A DNA stretch of 62,344 nt, from the NCBI GenBank assembly GCA_937902735.1, contig CALELS010000018.1, positions 1 to 62,344 of the forward strand, given 5' to 3'. How positions within the stretch are numbered: the stretch's first letter is position 1; each line of letters begins with the position of its first letter. The stretch comes from an uncultured Caryophanales bacterium (GTDB lineage Bacteria; Bacillota_I; Bacilli_A; RFN20; CAG-826). The notes beneath the pieces were generated by a model, which saw only the letters and a list, made by a program, of their open reading frames with translations, had not been told where the DNA came from and made no database searches. The position numbers and the translations under genes were made by a program. Shown piece by piece: positions 26,214-35,966 of the stretch.

Positions 26214-28055
26214 ATGGCTGTAAAGGCTAGTATTACTGTTACAATTTCTAAATACCGAGATTGTGACAGTATTACGCGTTATTTTAGGCTACAAGCTTCC
26301 ACGGCTGCTGCGCCAGCTATACCAACTACTTTAACTCCAAGTTCAAGTGATTGGTCTACTACAGAGCCAACTTATACAAGTGGAAGCACAAATACATTAT
26401 ATTATACTGATAAATATGTATTTTCAGACGGTACATTTCAATATACTGATGATGGTAATGGTAAAGCTATCAAATCAAGTAGTTATGAAGCAGCCAAAGA
26501 AGCTTATAATAAAGCTCAGGCTGCTCAAAATACTGCTAATACTACACAAGAAAATTTAAATAATTTACAAATAAATACTGGAAATTTACTATTTAATGGT
26601 CAAGATCAAAAACCAGATAGTTCTCAATGGGGTAATAATAATTTAATATTCAGCACTGATGATTTACCAGAATCAATATATTGTAAATTTAAACATAAAG
26701 GTAATAATGCTACAAAATATAGAGTTCCATTTAATATAGATAAAATATATGAACTTTCAGTATGGTTAAAAGGTGTTAACTCATCAGATACATCATCTAC
26801 ATATCCTTCAATATGGCCTGTAGATATTGATGACAATATTATTAATGCCGATCATGTATGTGAAGATAGTATGAAAAAAACATATACAACATTAACTCAA
26901 GATTTGCATAGTGGTGATACAATTGTCTATGCTGATGATTTAAGTAATTGGACAACAGTAAAATATGATTATAATACAAGAATAGGTTTTTATGATTATC
27001 ATTCAAATAATGGACAATTATACGATAATTATACGCGACATTGTGTTGATTTTTGCGCTTATGGTGATAATAAAACAGATTATATAAATAAAACAAATAA
27101 CACAATAACTTTAAAAACAGCATATAATGGACCTACTGTATTAGCTGGTACAAAAATAGCACAACATAGATATGGTAACACTTATATTTATCCTTTTGGT
27201 TCTTTAAAAGCATCAGAAAATATAAATTGGACAAATTATTCAGTTAAATTTGGCGTAATATTTGGTAGTTCTAATAATAAATTATATCAAATAGATATTG
27301 AAAGATTAAAAATAGCTAGCTATATTCGATTTTTTACTTATGATGATAAAATGTGGTATTCTGGTTTACAATTATTAGATATCACTAATGATGAAGAATT
27401 AAATAAGGGATTAAATAATTTAAATACTAATATAAACAGTAGAATAGATGATACTGAAGGTATGATAAGCGACTTATCAGGTAAAGTTGATACTAAAATA
27501 GACGCTGCTACTGCTAATGATATAGCTCAAGATAAATTAAATTCTTTTCTAAAATCATCAGCGTGGTTAGAAATCAGTGGTTTAAATGGTGCAATTCGTG
27601 CATTAACTAATAGCGATGATGGTACTTATCAAATACTTGAGCAAAAAGATAATGAATGGACTTTTCAATTAGGTAAATTATTTACAGATGTAAAAACAGC
27701 AGTTGAAGATCTCACAAAAACTAAAGACCAACTTGATGGTTCAGAGGAATCAGCATTAAGTAAACGTATTGACCAGTTAGATGAAGATACAAAATACATT
27801 AAAATGACGACATACGAAGGTCAACCAGCTATTATTTTGGGTATGGAAAATAGCCCATTTCAGGTACGTATAACTAATACTGCTATGGAATTTGTTGAAA
27901 GTGGTAACGTTATTGCGTATGTAAATAATGGAGCTTTTTATAATACAGTTGGTATAGTAAGAGAAGAAATAAAAATAGTAAATAACAATCAAGGTTTTTC
28001 ATGGAAGACAAGATCTAATGGTAATCTAGGTCTTCAATGGGTAGAAGAAACTTAA
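26214..28055 (+). CDS. Tail fibre / receptor-binding protein
   Basis: 613 residues. The N-terminal segment carries another W-S-T-P module (DWSTTEPTYTSGS...YVFSDG), then an Ala-rich coiled coil, a beta-rich central domain with many aromatic residues (about 130-390, carbohydrate-binding in appearance), a helical stalk (RIDDTEGMISDLSGKVDTKI) and a fibre tip ending KTRSNGNLGLQWVEE, a C-terminal pattern common in fibres of Bacillota phages. No ribosome site of strength precedes 26214; coupling to the gene ending at 26210 is likely. Confidence 0.6.
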   Translation: MAVKASITVTISKYRDCDSITRYFRLQASTAAAPAIPTTLTPSSSDWSTTEPTYTSGSTNTLYYTDKYVFSDGTFQYTDDGNGKAIKSSSYEAAKEAYNKAQAAQNTANTTQENLNNLQINTGNLLFNGQDQKPDSSQWGNNNLIFSTDDLPESIYCKFKHKGNNATKYRVPFNIDKIYELSVWLKGVNSSDTSSTYPSIWPVDIDDNIINADHVCEDSMKKTYTTLTQDLHSGDTIVYADDLSNWTTVKYDYNTRIGFYDYHSNNGQLYDNYTRHCVDFCAYGDNKTDYINKTNNTITLKTAYNGPTVLAGTKIAQHRYGNTYIYPFGSLKASENINWTNYSVKFGVIFGSSNNKLYQIDIERLKIASYIRFFTYDDKMWYSGLQLLDITNDEELNKGLNNLNTNINSRIDDTEGMISDLSGKVDTKIDAATANDIAQDKLNSFLKSSAWLEISGLNGAIRALTNSDDGTYQILEQKDNEWTFQLGKLFTDVKTAVEDLTKTKDQLDGSEESALSKRIDQLDEDTKYIKMTTYEGQPAIILGMENSPFQVRITNTAMEFVESGNVIAYVNNGAFYNTVGIVREEIKIVNNNQGFSWKTRSNGNLGLQWVEET

Positions 28056-28073
28056 AAGAAAGGAGAATAAATA

Positions 28074-30551
28074 ATGGGTAAAGGGAATTGGAAATGTCAA
28101 GTAAAAGTATCCACTTCAGATGATACAAATACCAGTATGAAAATAAAAGCTTCTTGCATATGGGATAGTAATGATTGGTCTTATAATATGAATGGTGTAA
28201 CCGGTTGGGTTTATATCAATGGTACAGAATATAAAGTATATGACAATGGTTCAATTGATTGTTCTTCTGGAAATACAAAAACATTAGGTTCAAAAACAGT
28301 AACTATAAACAAAAATCATGGTTCTCAATCAATATCATGCTATGCTAAAATAAGATCTACATCTTCATATTCAAGCGGTACAGAAACCTCTGGAACAACA
28401 AAAAAGACAGTATCTGCTAAACCTTCATATACAGTATCATATAATACGAATGGTGGTAGTTCTGCTCCTGGTAATCAAACTAAGTGGTATGGCGAAAATT
28501 TAACTCTAAGTTCAACAACGCCATCTAAATCAGGATATTCGTTTAATGGTTGGTCTGGTAGTGATGGTAATGTTTATTGGCCAAATGGTACATATTCCGG
28601 AAATTCTGCTTTAACATTAACTGCTAGATGGACACCAAATACGTATACTGTATCATATAACGGTAATGGTGCAACATCCGGAGTACCAGGTAATCAAACT
28701 AAGTGGTATGGCGAAAATTTAACTCTAAGTTCAACAACGCCATCTAAATCAGGATATTCGTTTAATGGTTGGTCTGGTAGTGATGGTAATGTTTATTGGC
28801 CAAATGGTACATATACTGGAAATTCGGCTTTAACATTAACTGCTAGATGGAATGAAATAACATATACTGTATCATATAATGCTAATGGTGGTTCTGGTGC
28901 TCCAGGTAATCAAACTAAATATTATACTTCAAATTTAACTTTAAGTGGTACAAAACCGAATTTAACAAATTATAATTTTAAAGGTTGGAGTACTTATCAG
29001 AACGGACCAGTAATATATCAGCCAGATTCTATCTATTCAAACAACGCTAATGTAACATTATGGGCTGTTTGGGAATTAGCTTATATTAAACCTAGAATTA
29101 CTAATTTTTCAGTACATAGATGTGCTAGTGACGGATCATCAGATGAAAATGGAACATATATTAAAGTTGAAGCCCATTGGGAAACAGATAAATCAGTAGG
29201 TACAGAAGTTAGTGGTTCATCTGTTAAAATTAAATGGGGTCTGTCATCAGCCTCATCATTAACCGAAATATTAGTAACACCAAGTACTACAAAAACCTCA
29301 GATGATATAAATATTGTTATAGGCGGAGGAACAGTTAGTATTGAAGATTCTTATGTCGTTCAAGTATATGTTAATGATGTTACGGGATATAATGAAACAG
29401 CAAAATACCCAATTCCTGCAGTATCTTATCCAATTGATATAAAAAAATATGGAAAAGGTATAGCTTTTGGTGGTGTAGCAAGTGAAGAAAATGTTATGGA
29501 TGTTAATTTTAAAGCTCGTTTTAATCAAGGTCAAAAAATGTGGGAAACTATAAATAGTGGTAATGATAAAAGATGGCAATATCTAGGACAAATTCAAATA
29601 AATAGACAAGGTGATTATGCTCATTTTAAAATATTTGGTGGTGCCGGACAAAACGCAGGGCTTAATCAAAATATGTTAATGGATATTATACTTAAAAAAG
29701 GTTATCAGTCAGAGCCTAGTGCGACAAATTATGTAGGCGTTACATATAATATTTATAAAATGAATGATGATCGTTATAATACAGATAATGTTAAAGTAAA
29801 AGTTTTATGTAGAACAGTTGGTTATGCAGAAGTTTATGTATATTTTGATTGGCCATGGAGTGGTATGCGTTACACAATTGATGGTGTTTTTGATAATTTT
29901 ATTAGAGGTTCTGGTAATGACTTAACGGAATTACCAACAGATGGAGTAGAGCAACCATGTATCGGCGGTGTTGTGCCTATATTATATAATGGTGATTTAA
30001 CAATAAATTCTGGAGATTCTACACCATCACGTATTTATTTAGGAACCAGAAATGCAAATTTAGGGGACACTGAATTAAGAACTTTAAGTAAAGCTTTAGA
30101 TATAGGAATCGGAAATGACGCTGCTGGAGCATTTAGAATATGGGATTTTACGCATGGTAAAGATGTTTTAAGATGTACTTCTGAAGGAGTTAACACTTTT
30201 AATGGTCATGCGAATTGGGATGTAGCTTTAAAAAGTCAGATATATTATGCAAGTTGGCATAGTATAGTATTAACTAGAAGTGACGACACATGGTTAAATA
30301 TAATATTATATGGTTCTAATACACTTAAAGAGGGGGCATATAGTATTGCCAATGATTTCAAATTATATACTATAGGAAGAAATGCTAATGTAGAATTAAC
30401 CATACCAACATCGGCTATAGCGAGTATTAATAGAGCTGATTGGGGTTTTGAAATAAATGTTAGAAGAAGTGGTATCTCTGGAGATACTCAAGGTGATTAT
30501 AATGGAATTGCAATTGTTTCTAGTGGAAATTTAGTATTACGTTCTACTTAA
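28074..30551 (+). CDS. Tail protein with InlB-type repeats and DUF859-like region
   Basis: 825 residues. Residues 1-115 form a beta domain with GVTGWVYINGTEYKVYDNGS. Three InlB-B (Flg_new/Listeria-Bacteroides) repeats follow at about 120-335 (YTVSYNTNGG...PGNQTKWYGENLTLS...GYSFNGWS). After that KPRITNFSVHRC...GTYIKVEAHWE is typical of DUF859 phage structural proteins. The last 350 residues are fibre-like. The first two repeats are identical over 125 bases, indicating recent duplication. Confidence 0.65.
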   Translation: MGKGNWKCQVKVSTSDDTNTSMKIKASCIWDSNDWSYNMNGVTGWVYINGTEYKVYDNGSIDCSSGNTKTLGSKTVTINKNHGSQSISCYAKIRSTSSYSSGTETSGTTKKTVSAKPSYTVSYNTNGGSSAPGNQTKWYGENLTLSSTTPSKSGYSFNGWSGSDGNVYWPNGTYSGNSALTLTARWTPNTYTVSYNGNGATSGVPGNQTKWYGENLTLSSTTPSKSGYSFNGWSGSDGNVYWPNGTYTGNSALTLTARWNEITYTVSYNANGGSGAPGNQTKYYTSNLTLSGTKPNLTNYNFKGWSTYQNGPVIYQPDSIYSNNANVTLWAVWELAYIKPRITNFSVHRCASDGSSDENGTYIKVEAHWETDKSVGTEVSGSSVKIKWGLSSASSLTEILVTPSTTKTSDDINIVIGGGTVSIEDSYVVQVYVNDVTGYNETAKYPIPAVSYPIDIKKYGKGIAFGGVASEENVMDVNFKARFNQGQKMWETINSGNDKRWQYLGQIQINRQGDYAHFKIFGGAGQNAGLNQNMLMDIILKKGYQSEPSATNYVGVTYNIYKMNDDRYNTDNVKVKVLCRTVGYAEVYVYFDWPWSGMRYTIDGVFDNFIRGSGNDLTELPTDGVEQPCIGGVVPILYNGDLTINSGDSTPSRIYLGTRNANLGDTELRTLSKALDIGIGNDAAGAFRIWDFTHGKDVLRCTSEGVNTFNGHANWDVALKSQIYYASWHSIVLTRSDDTWLNIILYGSNTLKEGAYSIANDFKLYTIGRNANVELTIPTSAIASINRADWGFEINVRRSGISGDTQGDYNGIAIVSSGNLVLRST
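28471..28814 (+). repeat. 125-base identical direct repeat (InlB-type module)
   Basis: 28471-28595 and 28690-28814 are identical over 125 bases, offset 219. Complete identity, while flanking sequence differs, points to recent duplication or ongoing gene conversion of a surface-exposed module. Confidence 0.9.
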
Positions 30552-30577
30552 TTAGTATTTTAAAGGAGGAATTTATT

Positions 30578-30844
30578 ATGGATTTTACAATGATAAGTGA
30601 AAACTTTATATTAATAGTTGTATTAGCTTGTTTAGTTATAGGATATATAATTAAGCATGCAAGTTTTTTAAAGTGGATTAACAATGATGATATACCAGTT
30701 ATACTTGCTATATTTGGTGCGATTGTTAATGGTATAGTGAGTGGTGTATCAGTAGAAACTGTTGTTTATGGGGCACTTATGGGATTGTCCTCAACAGGAT
30801 TACATCAATCATTCAAAGCTTTTGTAGAAAAGAATGATAATTAA
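30578..30844 (+). CDS. Holin
   Basis: 88 residues with two or three hydrophobic segments (FILIVVLACLVIGYII; IPVILAIFGAIVNGIV; VVYGALMGLSSTGLHQSF) and a charged end. The VNGIVSG...GALMGLSSTGLHQ pattern is that of Clostridia/Bacilli phage holins. It permeabilises the membrane so that the endolysin at 35173 reaches the wall. Confidence 0.8.
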   Translation: MDFTMISENFILIVVLACLVIGYIIKHASFLKWINNDDIPVILAIFGAIVNGIVSGVSVETVVYGALMGLSSTGLHQSFKAFVEKNDN

Positions 30845-30850
30845 AAGATA

Positions 30851-31235
30851 ATGGATCCAGCTATAGGTCAATTATTATCTACCGTATTAGTTGCTATAAT
30901 AGGGCTAATACGGTATTATTATTCAAACAAAATCCCATAATAAGATAAAATCTCAAGAAGATATTATGAAATCTGTTAAGAAAGAAATTAATGATTTACG
31001 AAAAGAAAGTAAAGCCGATGACGTACGACTTAATGAAAAGTTAGATACTATTAATATGGATGTCTGTAAACGTTTTCTAATTGTTGAAATGACAAAAATA
31101 CAAGATGGTGCTTATGTTCCAAATGAAGAACAAAAACGTATGTTGCATGAAACAAAGAAAACATATAATGATAAGGGTGGCGATAGCTATGTTGATAGTA
31201 TGTTTGACAAATTATTAGATAAAGGTCTATTATAA
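30851..31235 (+). CDS. Membrane-anchored holin-linked protein, joined by CGG +1 shift
   Basis: Starts at 30851 seven bases after the holin. Straight reading gives only 30 residues (MDPAIGQLLSTVLVAIIGLI then R at the CGG, 30911-30913). A +1 shift there reads GIIIQTKSHNKIKSQEDIMKS and continues in frame for 107 residues (total 127) through NDLRKESKADDVRLNEKLDT to GGDSYVDSMFDKLLDKGLL. The joined product, one transmembrane helix plus a coiled coil and a conserved GGDSYVDSM end, matches a single protein family I know in phage lysis regions. The internal ATG at 30966 has no ribosome site. Confidence 0.75.
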
Positions 31236-31253
31236 TGAAAATGGAGGTTTACT

Positions 31254-31628
31254 ATGTTAAAAATTAATGGAACAAAAATATTGTTAACTAGAGGAGATAG
31301 AGGCACTATTACATTAAAATTAAAACCAAAAACACAAGATGATGAATATGTTTTAAAACCCAATGATGTTATATCTTTCGCTGTTTATAATAGAAAAGCA
31401 TTTGATAAAGAACCTCTATTAGTAAAAGAGGTTAAGATAATTGAAGCTACAAATGTTGTAGATATTAGTTTAGATAGTAAAGATACAAAAATAGGTGAAA
31501 TACAAAATAAGCCTATTGATTATTGGTATGAAATTCAATTAAATTATAGTCAAACTATAATTGGATACGATGATATAGATGGACCTAAGATTTTAACATT
31601 ATATCCAGAGGGGAGTGATGCTAAATGA
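31254..31628 (+). CDS. Small tail/baseplate-associated protein
   Basis: 124 residues; ILLTRGDRGTITLKLK opening, ISFAVYNRKAFDKEPLLVKEV middle, YWYEIQLN end. Proteins of this type precede collagen-like fibre genes in gut phages and appear to be adaptors for host-recognition fibres. Beta-rich, no catalytic motif. Overlaps the next gene by four bases. Confidence 0.45.
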   Translation: MLKINGTKILLTRGDRGTITLKLKPKTQDDEYVLKPNDVISFAVYNRKAFDKEPLLVKEVKIIEATNVVDISLDSKDTKIGEIQNKPIDYWYEIQLNYSQTIIGYDDIDGPKILTLYPEGSDAK

Positions 31629-32248
31629 ATGATGAAAATAATGTTGAATTATATAATAATGAAATCGAAATAGAATTTGAATTATATCCTAAAGGACCTA
31701 AAGGAGAAGATGGTTTTTCGCCTATTATAAGAACCATAGAAACAACCGATGGATATGATATAGAAATAACAGATATAAACGGAACCAGAACAATTACTGT
31801 TTTAAATGGTATGAATGGTAAAGATGGAATGAATGGTCAGGATGGAAAAGATGGACTTAATGGTCAAGATGGAAAAGATGGAGTTGACGGAAAAGATGGA
31901 GCAAAAGGAGAAAAGGGTGACCCAGGTAATCCGGGAGCAACGGGGAATGGAATAGCGAGTATAGTCAAAACTAATACAAGTGGATTAATAGATACTTATA
32001 CAATAACATTTACAAACGGAACATCTACTACTTTTCAAGTAACAAATGGACAAAATGGACAGCCAGGTGCAGATGGAAAAGATGGTGAAAATGGAACAAA
32101 CGGAGTTGATGGACAAGACGGACAAGATGGATATACACCACAAAGAGGAATAGACTATTGGACAAGCTCTGATATATCAGCAATTGAGAGTTATTGTAAT
32201 AATTACATTGATACCCATATAACACAAGTGTTAGGAGGTAGTTATTAA
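31625..32248 (+). CDS. Collagen-like tail fibre protein
   Basis: 207 residues. After an acidic N-terminus, residues about 67-105 and 140-170 are Gly-X-Y collagen-like repeats (GMNGKDGMNGQDGKDGLNG; GQPGADGKDGENGTNG), which form trimeric fibre shafts. The C-terminal GYTPQRGIDYWT is a typical fibre joint sequence. Its stop overlaps the ATG of 32248 by one base. Confidence 0.75.
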   Translation: MNDENNVELYNNEIEIEFELYPKGPKGEDGFSPIIRTIETTDGYDIEITDINGTRTITVLNGMNGKDGMNGQDGKDGLNGQDGKDGVDGKDGAKGEKGDPGNPGATGNGIASIVKTNTSGLIDTYTITFTNGTSTTFQVTNGQNGQPGADGKDGENGTNGVDGQDGQDGYTPQRGIDYWTSSDISAIESYCNNYIDTHITQVLGGSY

Positions 32249-33783
32249 TGGCAAGAACAAATAATTTAACTAATTTTCTAACAGATGTGGCTACTTCTAT
32301 TAAAGCAAAGACAGGAGATAGTTCATTAATCCCTGCAAGTCAATTTGATACAAAAATCGCAGGGATAACAACAGGGAAATTAAGCAACGAAGAATATACA
32401 AAGGCTAATAATAATTTAGATGAAATACTGTATCAAAGTCAAAATGTTTTACCTGATACATATCAAGAAGTCGAATATTTGGAAGCCTCAGGAACACAAT
32501 ATATTGACACAGGTGTAAATGGTGATTGCTTAGTTGAATTAGATTGTCAAGGAACACTTAAAAATACTGTTTCACAAATTGCAATAGGTTCATATACATC
32601 GATAGGTTCTTTTTTCGGACAATATCTGTCTACGGGGAAATATGGATTTTCTAATAATGAAGGCTTGACAAACGTAGATTATGATGAAAGAGCAATGTTT
32701 AACATACATTTTTCTTCTTTACAAAGTAGTGTTACTGTAAATAATCAAACTTACACAGTTGATGTTTTAGATCCTAATGAGAACAATTACACTCTTTTCC
32801 GTGCTAAGGAAAAAGCCAATAAAAACTACTATTATGCGAATGCAAAAATTTATTCTTGCAAAATTTCAAAAGATGGTATTCTAGTAAGGAATTTTATACC
32901 GTGTTACAGGAAATTAGATAATGAGACAGGAATGTACGACACAGTAAATAATGTATTTTATACTAATGAAGGTGAAGGAGAGTTCATAGTTGGAGCAGAT
33001 GTCGACGTATTGAATACGAAAATAGAGAGTGTATTAACAGAAAAAAATACTAAAATTCTTCCAAGTAATATAAAAAAAGATGTAAAAGTATTAGGGATAA
33101 CAGGAACTTATGAAGGACAGCAACCAAGCGGAGAAATAGAAATAACAGAAAATGGAGTGGTAGATGTAAGTAATTATGCAAGTGCTAATGTAAATGTAAG
33201 TGGTATCATACCTGAAATGGAATCTTTAGATGATTTTAATAGCGAAATTTCACAAGTAACAGATAAATTTGATACTTTTTTACAAAACAAATTAAATTCA
33301 TACCCTGTATATTCTGAAAATCCAATTACTTTATATAGACCAAAATATGATAATGTTTTAGACATTGGTACTAGTTATATTATACACAAAAGAAGTAGTG
33401 GTAAATATAGAATTATATGGGGTAGTGAAAAATATGCAGTAATTAAAGATAATGGTAATTCTGTTGGATTTTTCTCGTTTTTTCTTACTAATAACAATAA
33501 AGTAATTGCAGATTCAAAAACAGGACATTTAGACGTAGTTTTGAAAAGATTTATGTATTCTGATGAAGTAAGTACACTAGAAGAATTGATACAACAAATA
33601 ACTAATCCTAATAACACCTTAAATTATACTGAATGGTCTGAGGGTTCTTATTTTAGTGCATTATTAGATAGTCCTTATGAAATAACTTATACAAATATGA
33701 ATATATTTGATTTGAGAAATAATGGTAGGGTACTTATGAGCAGAAGATTATCACAAAATGAAACCTATGCAGATAGAAGTTAG
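32248..33783 (+). CDS. Tail fibre with LamG-like domain, ends in premature TAG
   Basis: 511 residues. N-terminal NNLTNFLTDVATSIKAKTGDSS..IPASQFDTKI is a common fibre-anchor module. Residues 70-250 form a concanavalin/LamG-like domain (YQEVEYLEASGTQYIDTGV...RNFIPCYRKLDNETGMYDTVNNVFYTNEG). A linker module TEKNTKILPSNIKKDVKVLGITGTYEG follows. The frame stops at TAG 33781-33783 and again at 33793-33795, then the same frame stays open to 34749 with a second copy of the linker module, so the gene seems interrupted. Confidence 0.7.
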   Translation: MARTNNLTNFLTDVATSIKAKTGDSSLIPASQFDTKIAGITTGKLSNEEYTKANNNLDEILYQSQNVLPDTYQEVEYLEASGTQYIDTGVNGDCLVELDCQGTLKNTVSQIAIGSYTSIGSFFGQYLSTGKYGFSNNEGLTNVDYDERAMFNIHFSSLQSSVTVNNQTYTVDVLDPNENNYTLFRAKEKANKNYYYANAKIYSCKISKDGILVRNFIPCYRKLDNETGMYDTVNNVFYTNEGEGEFIVGADVDVLNTKIESVLTEKNTKILPSNIKKDVKVLGITGTYEGQQPSGEIEITENGVVDVSNYASANVNVSGIIPEMESLDDFNSEISQVTDKFDTFLQNKLNSYPVYSENPITLYRPKYDNVLDIGTSYIIHKRSSGKYRIIWGSEKYAVIKDNGNSVGFFSFFLTNNNKVIADSKTGHLDVVLKRFMYSDEVSTLEELIQQITNPNNTLNYTEWSEGSYFSALLDSPYEITYTNMNIFDLRNNGRVLMSRRLSQNETYADRS

Positions 33784-33795
33784 GAGTTGGAATAG

Positions 33796-34749
33796 ATAGA
33801 TATATTAAATACAAAAATAAAAAATATATTAACTGAAAAGAACACAAAAATAATTCCAAGTAATATAAAGAAAAATATAAATATATTAGGAGTAACTGGT
33901 AACTTAGAAGTATTAGATACAAGTGATGCAAATGCAGAACCAATTAATATTAAAAAAGATAAAACTGCTTATGTAAACGGACAAAAAATAACGGGAATTT
34001 TACCAGTATTAACTTATCCTATAAATCCTGATAATCCATCAGATTTTGATTATCAGTTTATAGAAGCAAGTACGGCAAAAAAAGTTACTAGAAATAATAC
34101 TACTTATGTAATGGGAGCTTATCAAATAGCAGGAAATAATGATCCTGATAGTTGGATGTTTGAGGGCAATAGAAAAATGAAGTTGGGAATATCTCAAAGT
34201 AGAGTGGCAACAGCAATAAGTTTAAATGCAAATCAAATTAAAAAAGGAGAAAAAGTTTTAGGGATAACAGGAACATACGAAGGGGAAGGCTCTACAAGTA
34301 CGAACAATGCAAAGATACTCCCTAGAACTGGTGGATATTTTAATATTCAAGCTTTTATAGAAAGTATAGATGATAACTATGATGTGTCAGCAGTTACAAA
34401 TATAAAGAGTTTATTTACTCAATTATTTTCATTAAAAATTGCTCCAACAATGAACACATCTCATATAACAAATGCACAACAACTTTTTTATGGATGTGAA
34501 AGCTTAATTACAGTTCCTATTTATAATTTTTCAAGTTTAACTGGAAATAATAATTACAATATGTTTTATAATTGTACAGCTTTATCAAATGATAGTTTAA
34601 ATAATATTTTAGCAACTTGTATAACTATGACAAGTGTTACAAATAAAAATTTAAAATATATGGGATTATCAAGTACACAGGCGACTACTTGTCAATCTTT
34701 AAGTAATTGGAATGATTTTGTATCAGCAGGTTGGACAACAGGATATTAA
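33796..34749 (+). pseudogene. Distal part of the interrupted tail fibre, BspA-like repeats
   Basis: Open in the same frame as the 32248 gene, after two TAG codons. Residues begin with IDILNTKIKNILTEKNTKII, a copy of the earlier linker (VDVLNTKIESVLTEKNTKIL). Later come LFYGCESLITVPIYNFSS and MFYNCTALSNDSLNNIL, BspA/DUF285-type leucine-rich units used as binding surfaces. Adding one T after 33780 and removing one copy of the duplicated GATA near 33794-33801 would restore RSLGVGIDILNTK, so two compensating indels explain the break. A start at 34111 (ATG) could still give a 212-residue piece but has no ribosome site. Confidence 0.6.
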
Positions 34750-34768
34750 TAAGAAAGGAGAATAAACT

Positions 34769-34993
34769 ATGATGGAGGAATTACGTGAAAAAATTGTAAA
34801 AGATGTAAATGAAGCTAACTTGCCATTAGATTGTGTATATTATTTATTTAAAGATTTATTTAGAGATTTGGAAACGGAATATAGTAATTATATACAACAA
34901 ATGAAAATTCAAAAACAGAAAAAAGATGAAGAATCTAAAAATAATTCAAAACCAAAACTTCAACTTATAAAAAACGAAGAGAAAGGAGAGTAA
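34769..34993 (+). CDS. Small conserved phage protein
   Basis: 74 residues after the leader GAAAGGAGAATAAAC. Helical and acidic: MEELREKIVKDVNEANLPLD, YYLFKDLFRDLETEYSNYI, then a charged tail. Seen near lysis genes of Bacillota phages; function unknown. Confidence 0.5.
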   Translation: MMEELREKIVKDVNEANLPLDCVYYLFKDLFRDLETEYSNYIQQMKIQKQKKDEESKNNSKPKLQLIKNEEKGE

Positions 34994-34997
34994 ACTT

Positions 34998-35171
34998 ATG
35001 GGAAATGATAATTTCAAAGTAGAAAATATTACTTTGTTGGAAGAAAAAAATGATATTGATGAAATAATAGAAGAAGATCCAAGTTCTAAGGATATTCCTA
35101 ATTTTACAGAAGAAGAAGCTAACGATAGAGAATATGAAATCATTGAAGGAAATGAAGAGGAGGGTTTGTAG
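34998..35171 (+). CDS. Small acidic protein
   Basis: 57 residues, about one third Asp/Glu (NDIDEIIEEDPSS, EEANDREYEIIEGNEEE). It starts after AAAGGAGAG and ends one base before the endolysin start, so translation of the two is probably coupled. Function unknown. Confidence 0.5.
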   Translation: MGNDNFKVENITLLEEKNDIDEIIEEDPSSKDIPNFTEEEANDREYEIIEGNEEEGL

Positions 35172-35172
35172 T

Positions 35173-35925
35173 ATGAAAAAAGTATATTATAATCAAGCTG
35201 ATTCTAGATGGGCTAAACATCCATATCCATCTAGAGAGTTGCCTAAAGCTACAATAAAAAGTGGAGGTTGTGGTCCAACTTGTGCTGCTATGGTAGTATC
35301 TAGTTTTAAAGAAACCGTAAAACCTAATAAAATGGGAGATATTTCAATAAAAAATGGTTATAGAGTAAATGGTGGTACTTCTTTTGAATTATTTCCTTTT
35401 GTAGCTAAAAAGTGGGGATTAAAGACAAAATCTATCTCGTCTTCATACGAAGCATTCGAAGCATGTAAGAATGGATATTTTGTAGTTATATTATGTGGTG
35501 CTGGTTTATGGACTACTGGTGGACATTTTATTTTAGCAGTTGGTGCTAAAGATAATAAAATAGAAATATATGATCCATATTTATATTCTGGTAAATTTAA
35601 TATTTATAATAGAAAAGGTAAAGTCGAAGTTAAAGGTAATAGTTGTTTTGTTGATATCAATGTATTTAAACAATATTCTAATGCTCGTAGATTCTTTGCT
35701 TTCAAATCTGATAAAAAAACTGTAAAAAGAAATACTGTCGGACAGTTAAAAAGATTTAAAGGAAATACCATAATATATGAGAAGAAAAATTTATCAGGAA
35801 CAAAATATAATTATTTACCACAGACTCAAGTAAAAATTTTAGAAAATGTTTCAGATGATATTGATAAAATCAAAGTTGTAAAAAATGGTAGAGTCGGATA
35901 TGTTAAGATAAATGTATATAAATAA
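35173..35925 (+). CDS. Endolysin, C39-type peptidase with SH3 domain
   Basis: 250 residues from 35173. Residues 1-185 are a papain-like C39 peptidase: probable catalytic Cys33 (SGGCGPTCAAM), His118 (TTGGHFILAVG) and Asp134 (YDPYL). Residues about 190-250 form an SH3-type wall-binding domain (FKGNTIIYEKKNLSGTKYNYL...VKNGRVGYVKI). With the holin at 30578 it would cut peptide cross-links in the wall for release. C39 endolysins are less common than amidases. Confidence 0.8.
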   Translation: MKKVYYNQADSRWAKHPYPSRELPKATIKSGGCGPTCAAMVVSSFKETVKPNKMGDISIKNGYRVNGGTSFELFPFVAKKWGLKTKSISSSYEAFEACKNGYFVVILCGAGLWTTGGHFILAVGAKDNKIEIYDPYLYSGKFNIYNRKGKVEVKGNSCFVDINVFKQYSNARRFFAFKSDKKTVKRNTVGQLKRFKGNTIIYEKKNLSGTKYNYLPQTQVKILENVSDDIDKIKVVKNGRVGYVKINVYK

Positions 35926-35933
35926 ATTTAAAA

Positions 35934-35966
35934 AAGGGTGTATTATAAACATACACTCTTCTTTTT
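35934..35966 (+). terminator. Strong terminator after the endolysin
   Basis: Ten-pair stem (35934-35943 with 35951-35960, AAGGGTGTAT and ATACACTCTT, one G-U), seven-base loop, then CTTTTT. It marks the end of the structural/lysis transcription unit. Confidence 0.85.

Noticed and set aside
24906..34749. Diversity-generating retroelement acting on tail fibres
   Set aside because: No reverse transcriptase gene and no template/variable repeat pair with adenine-specific changes were seen; the 125-base duplicate is identical.
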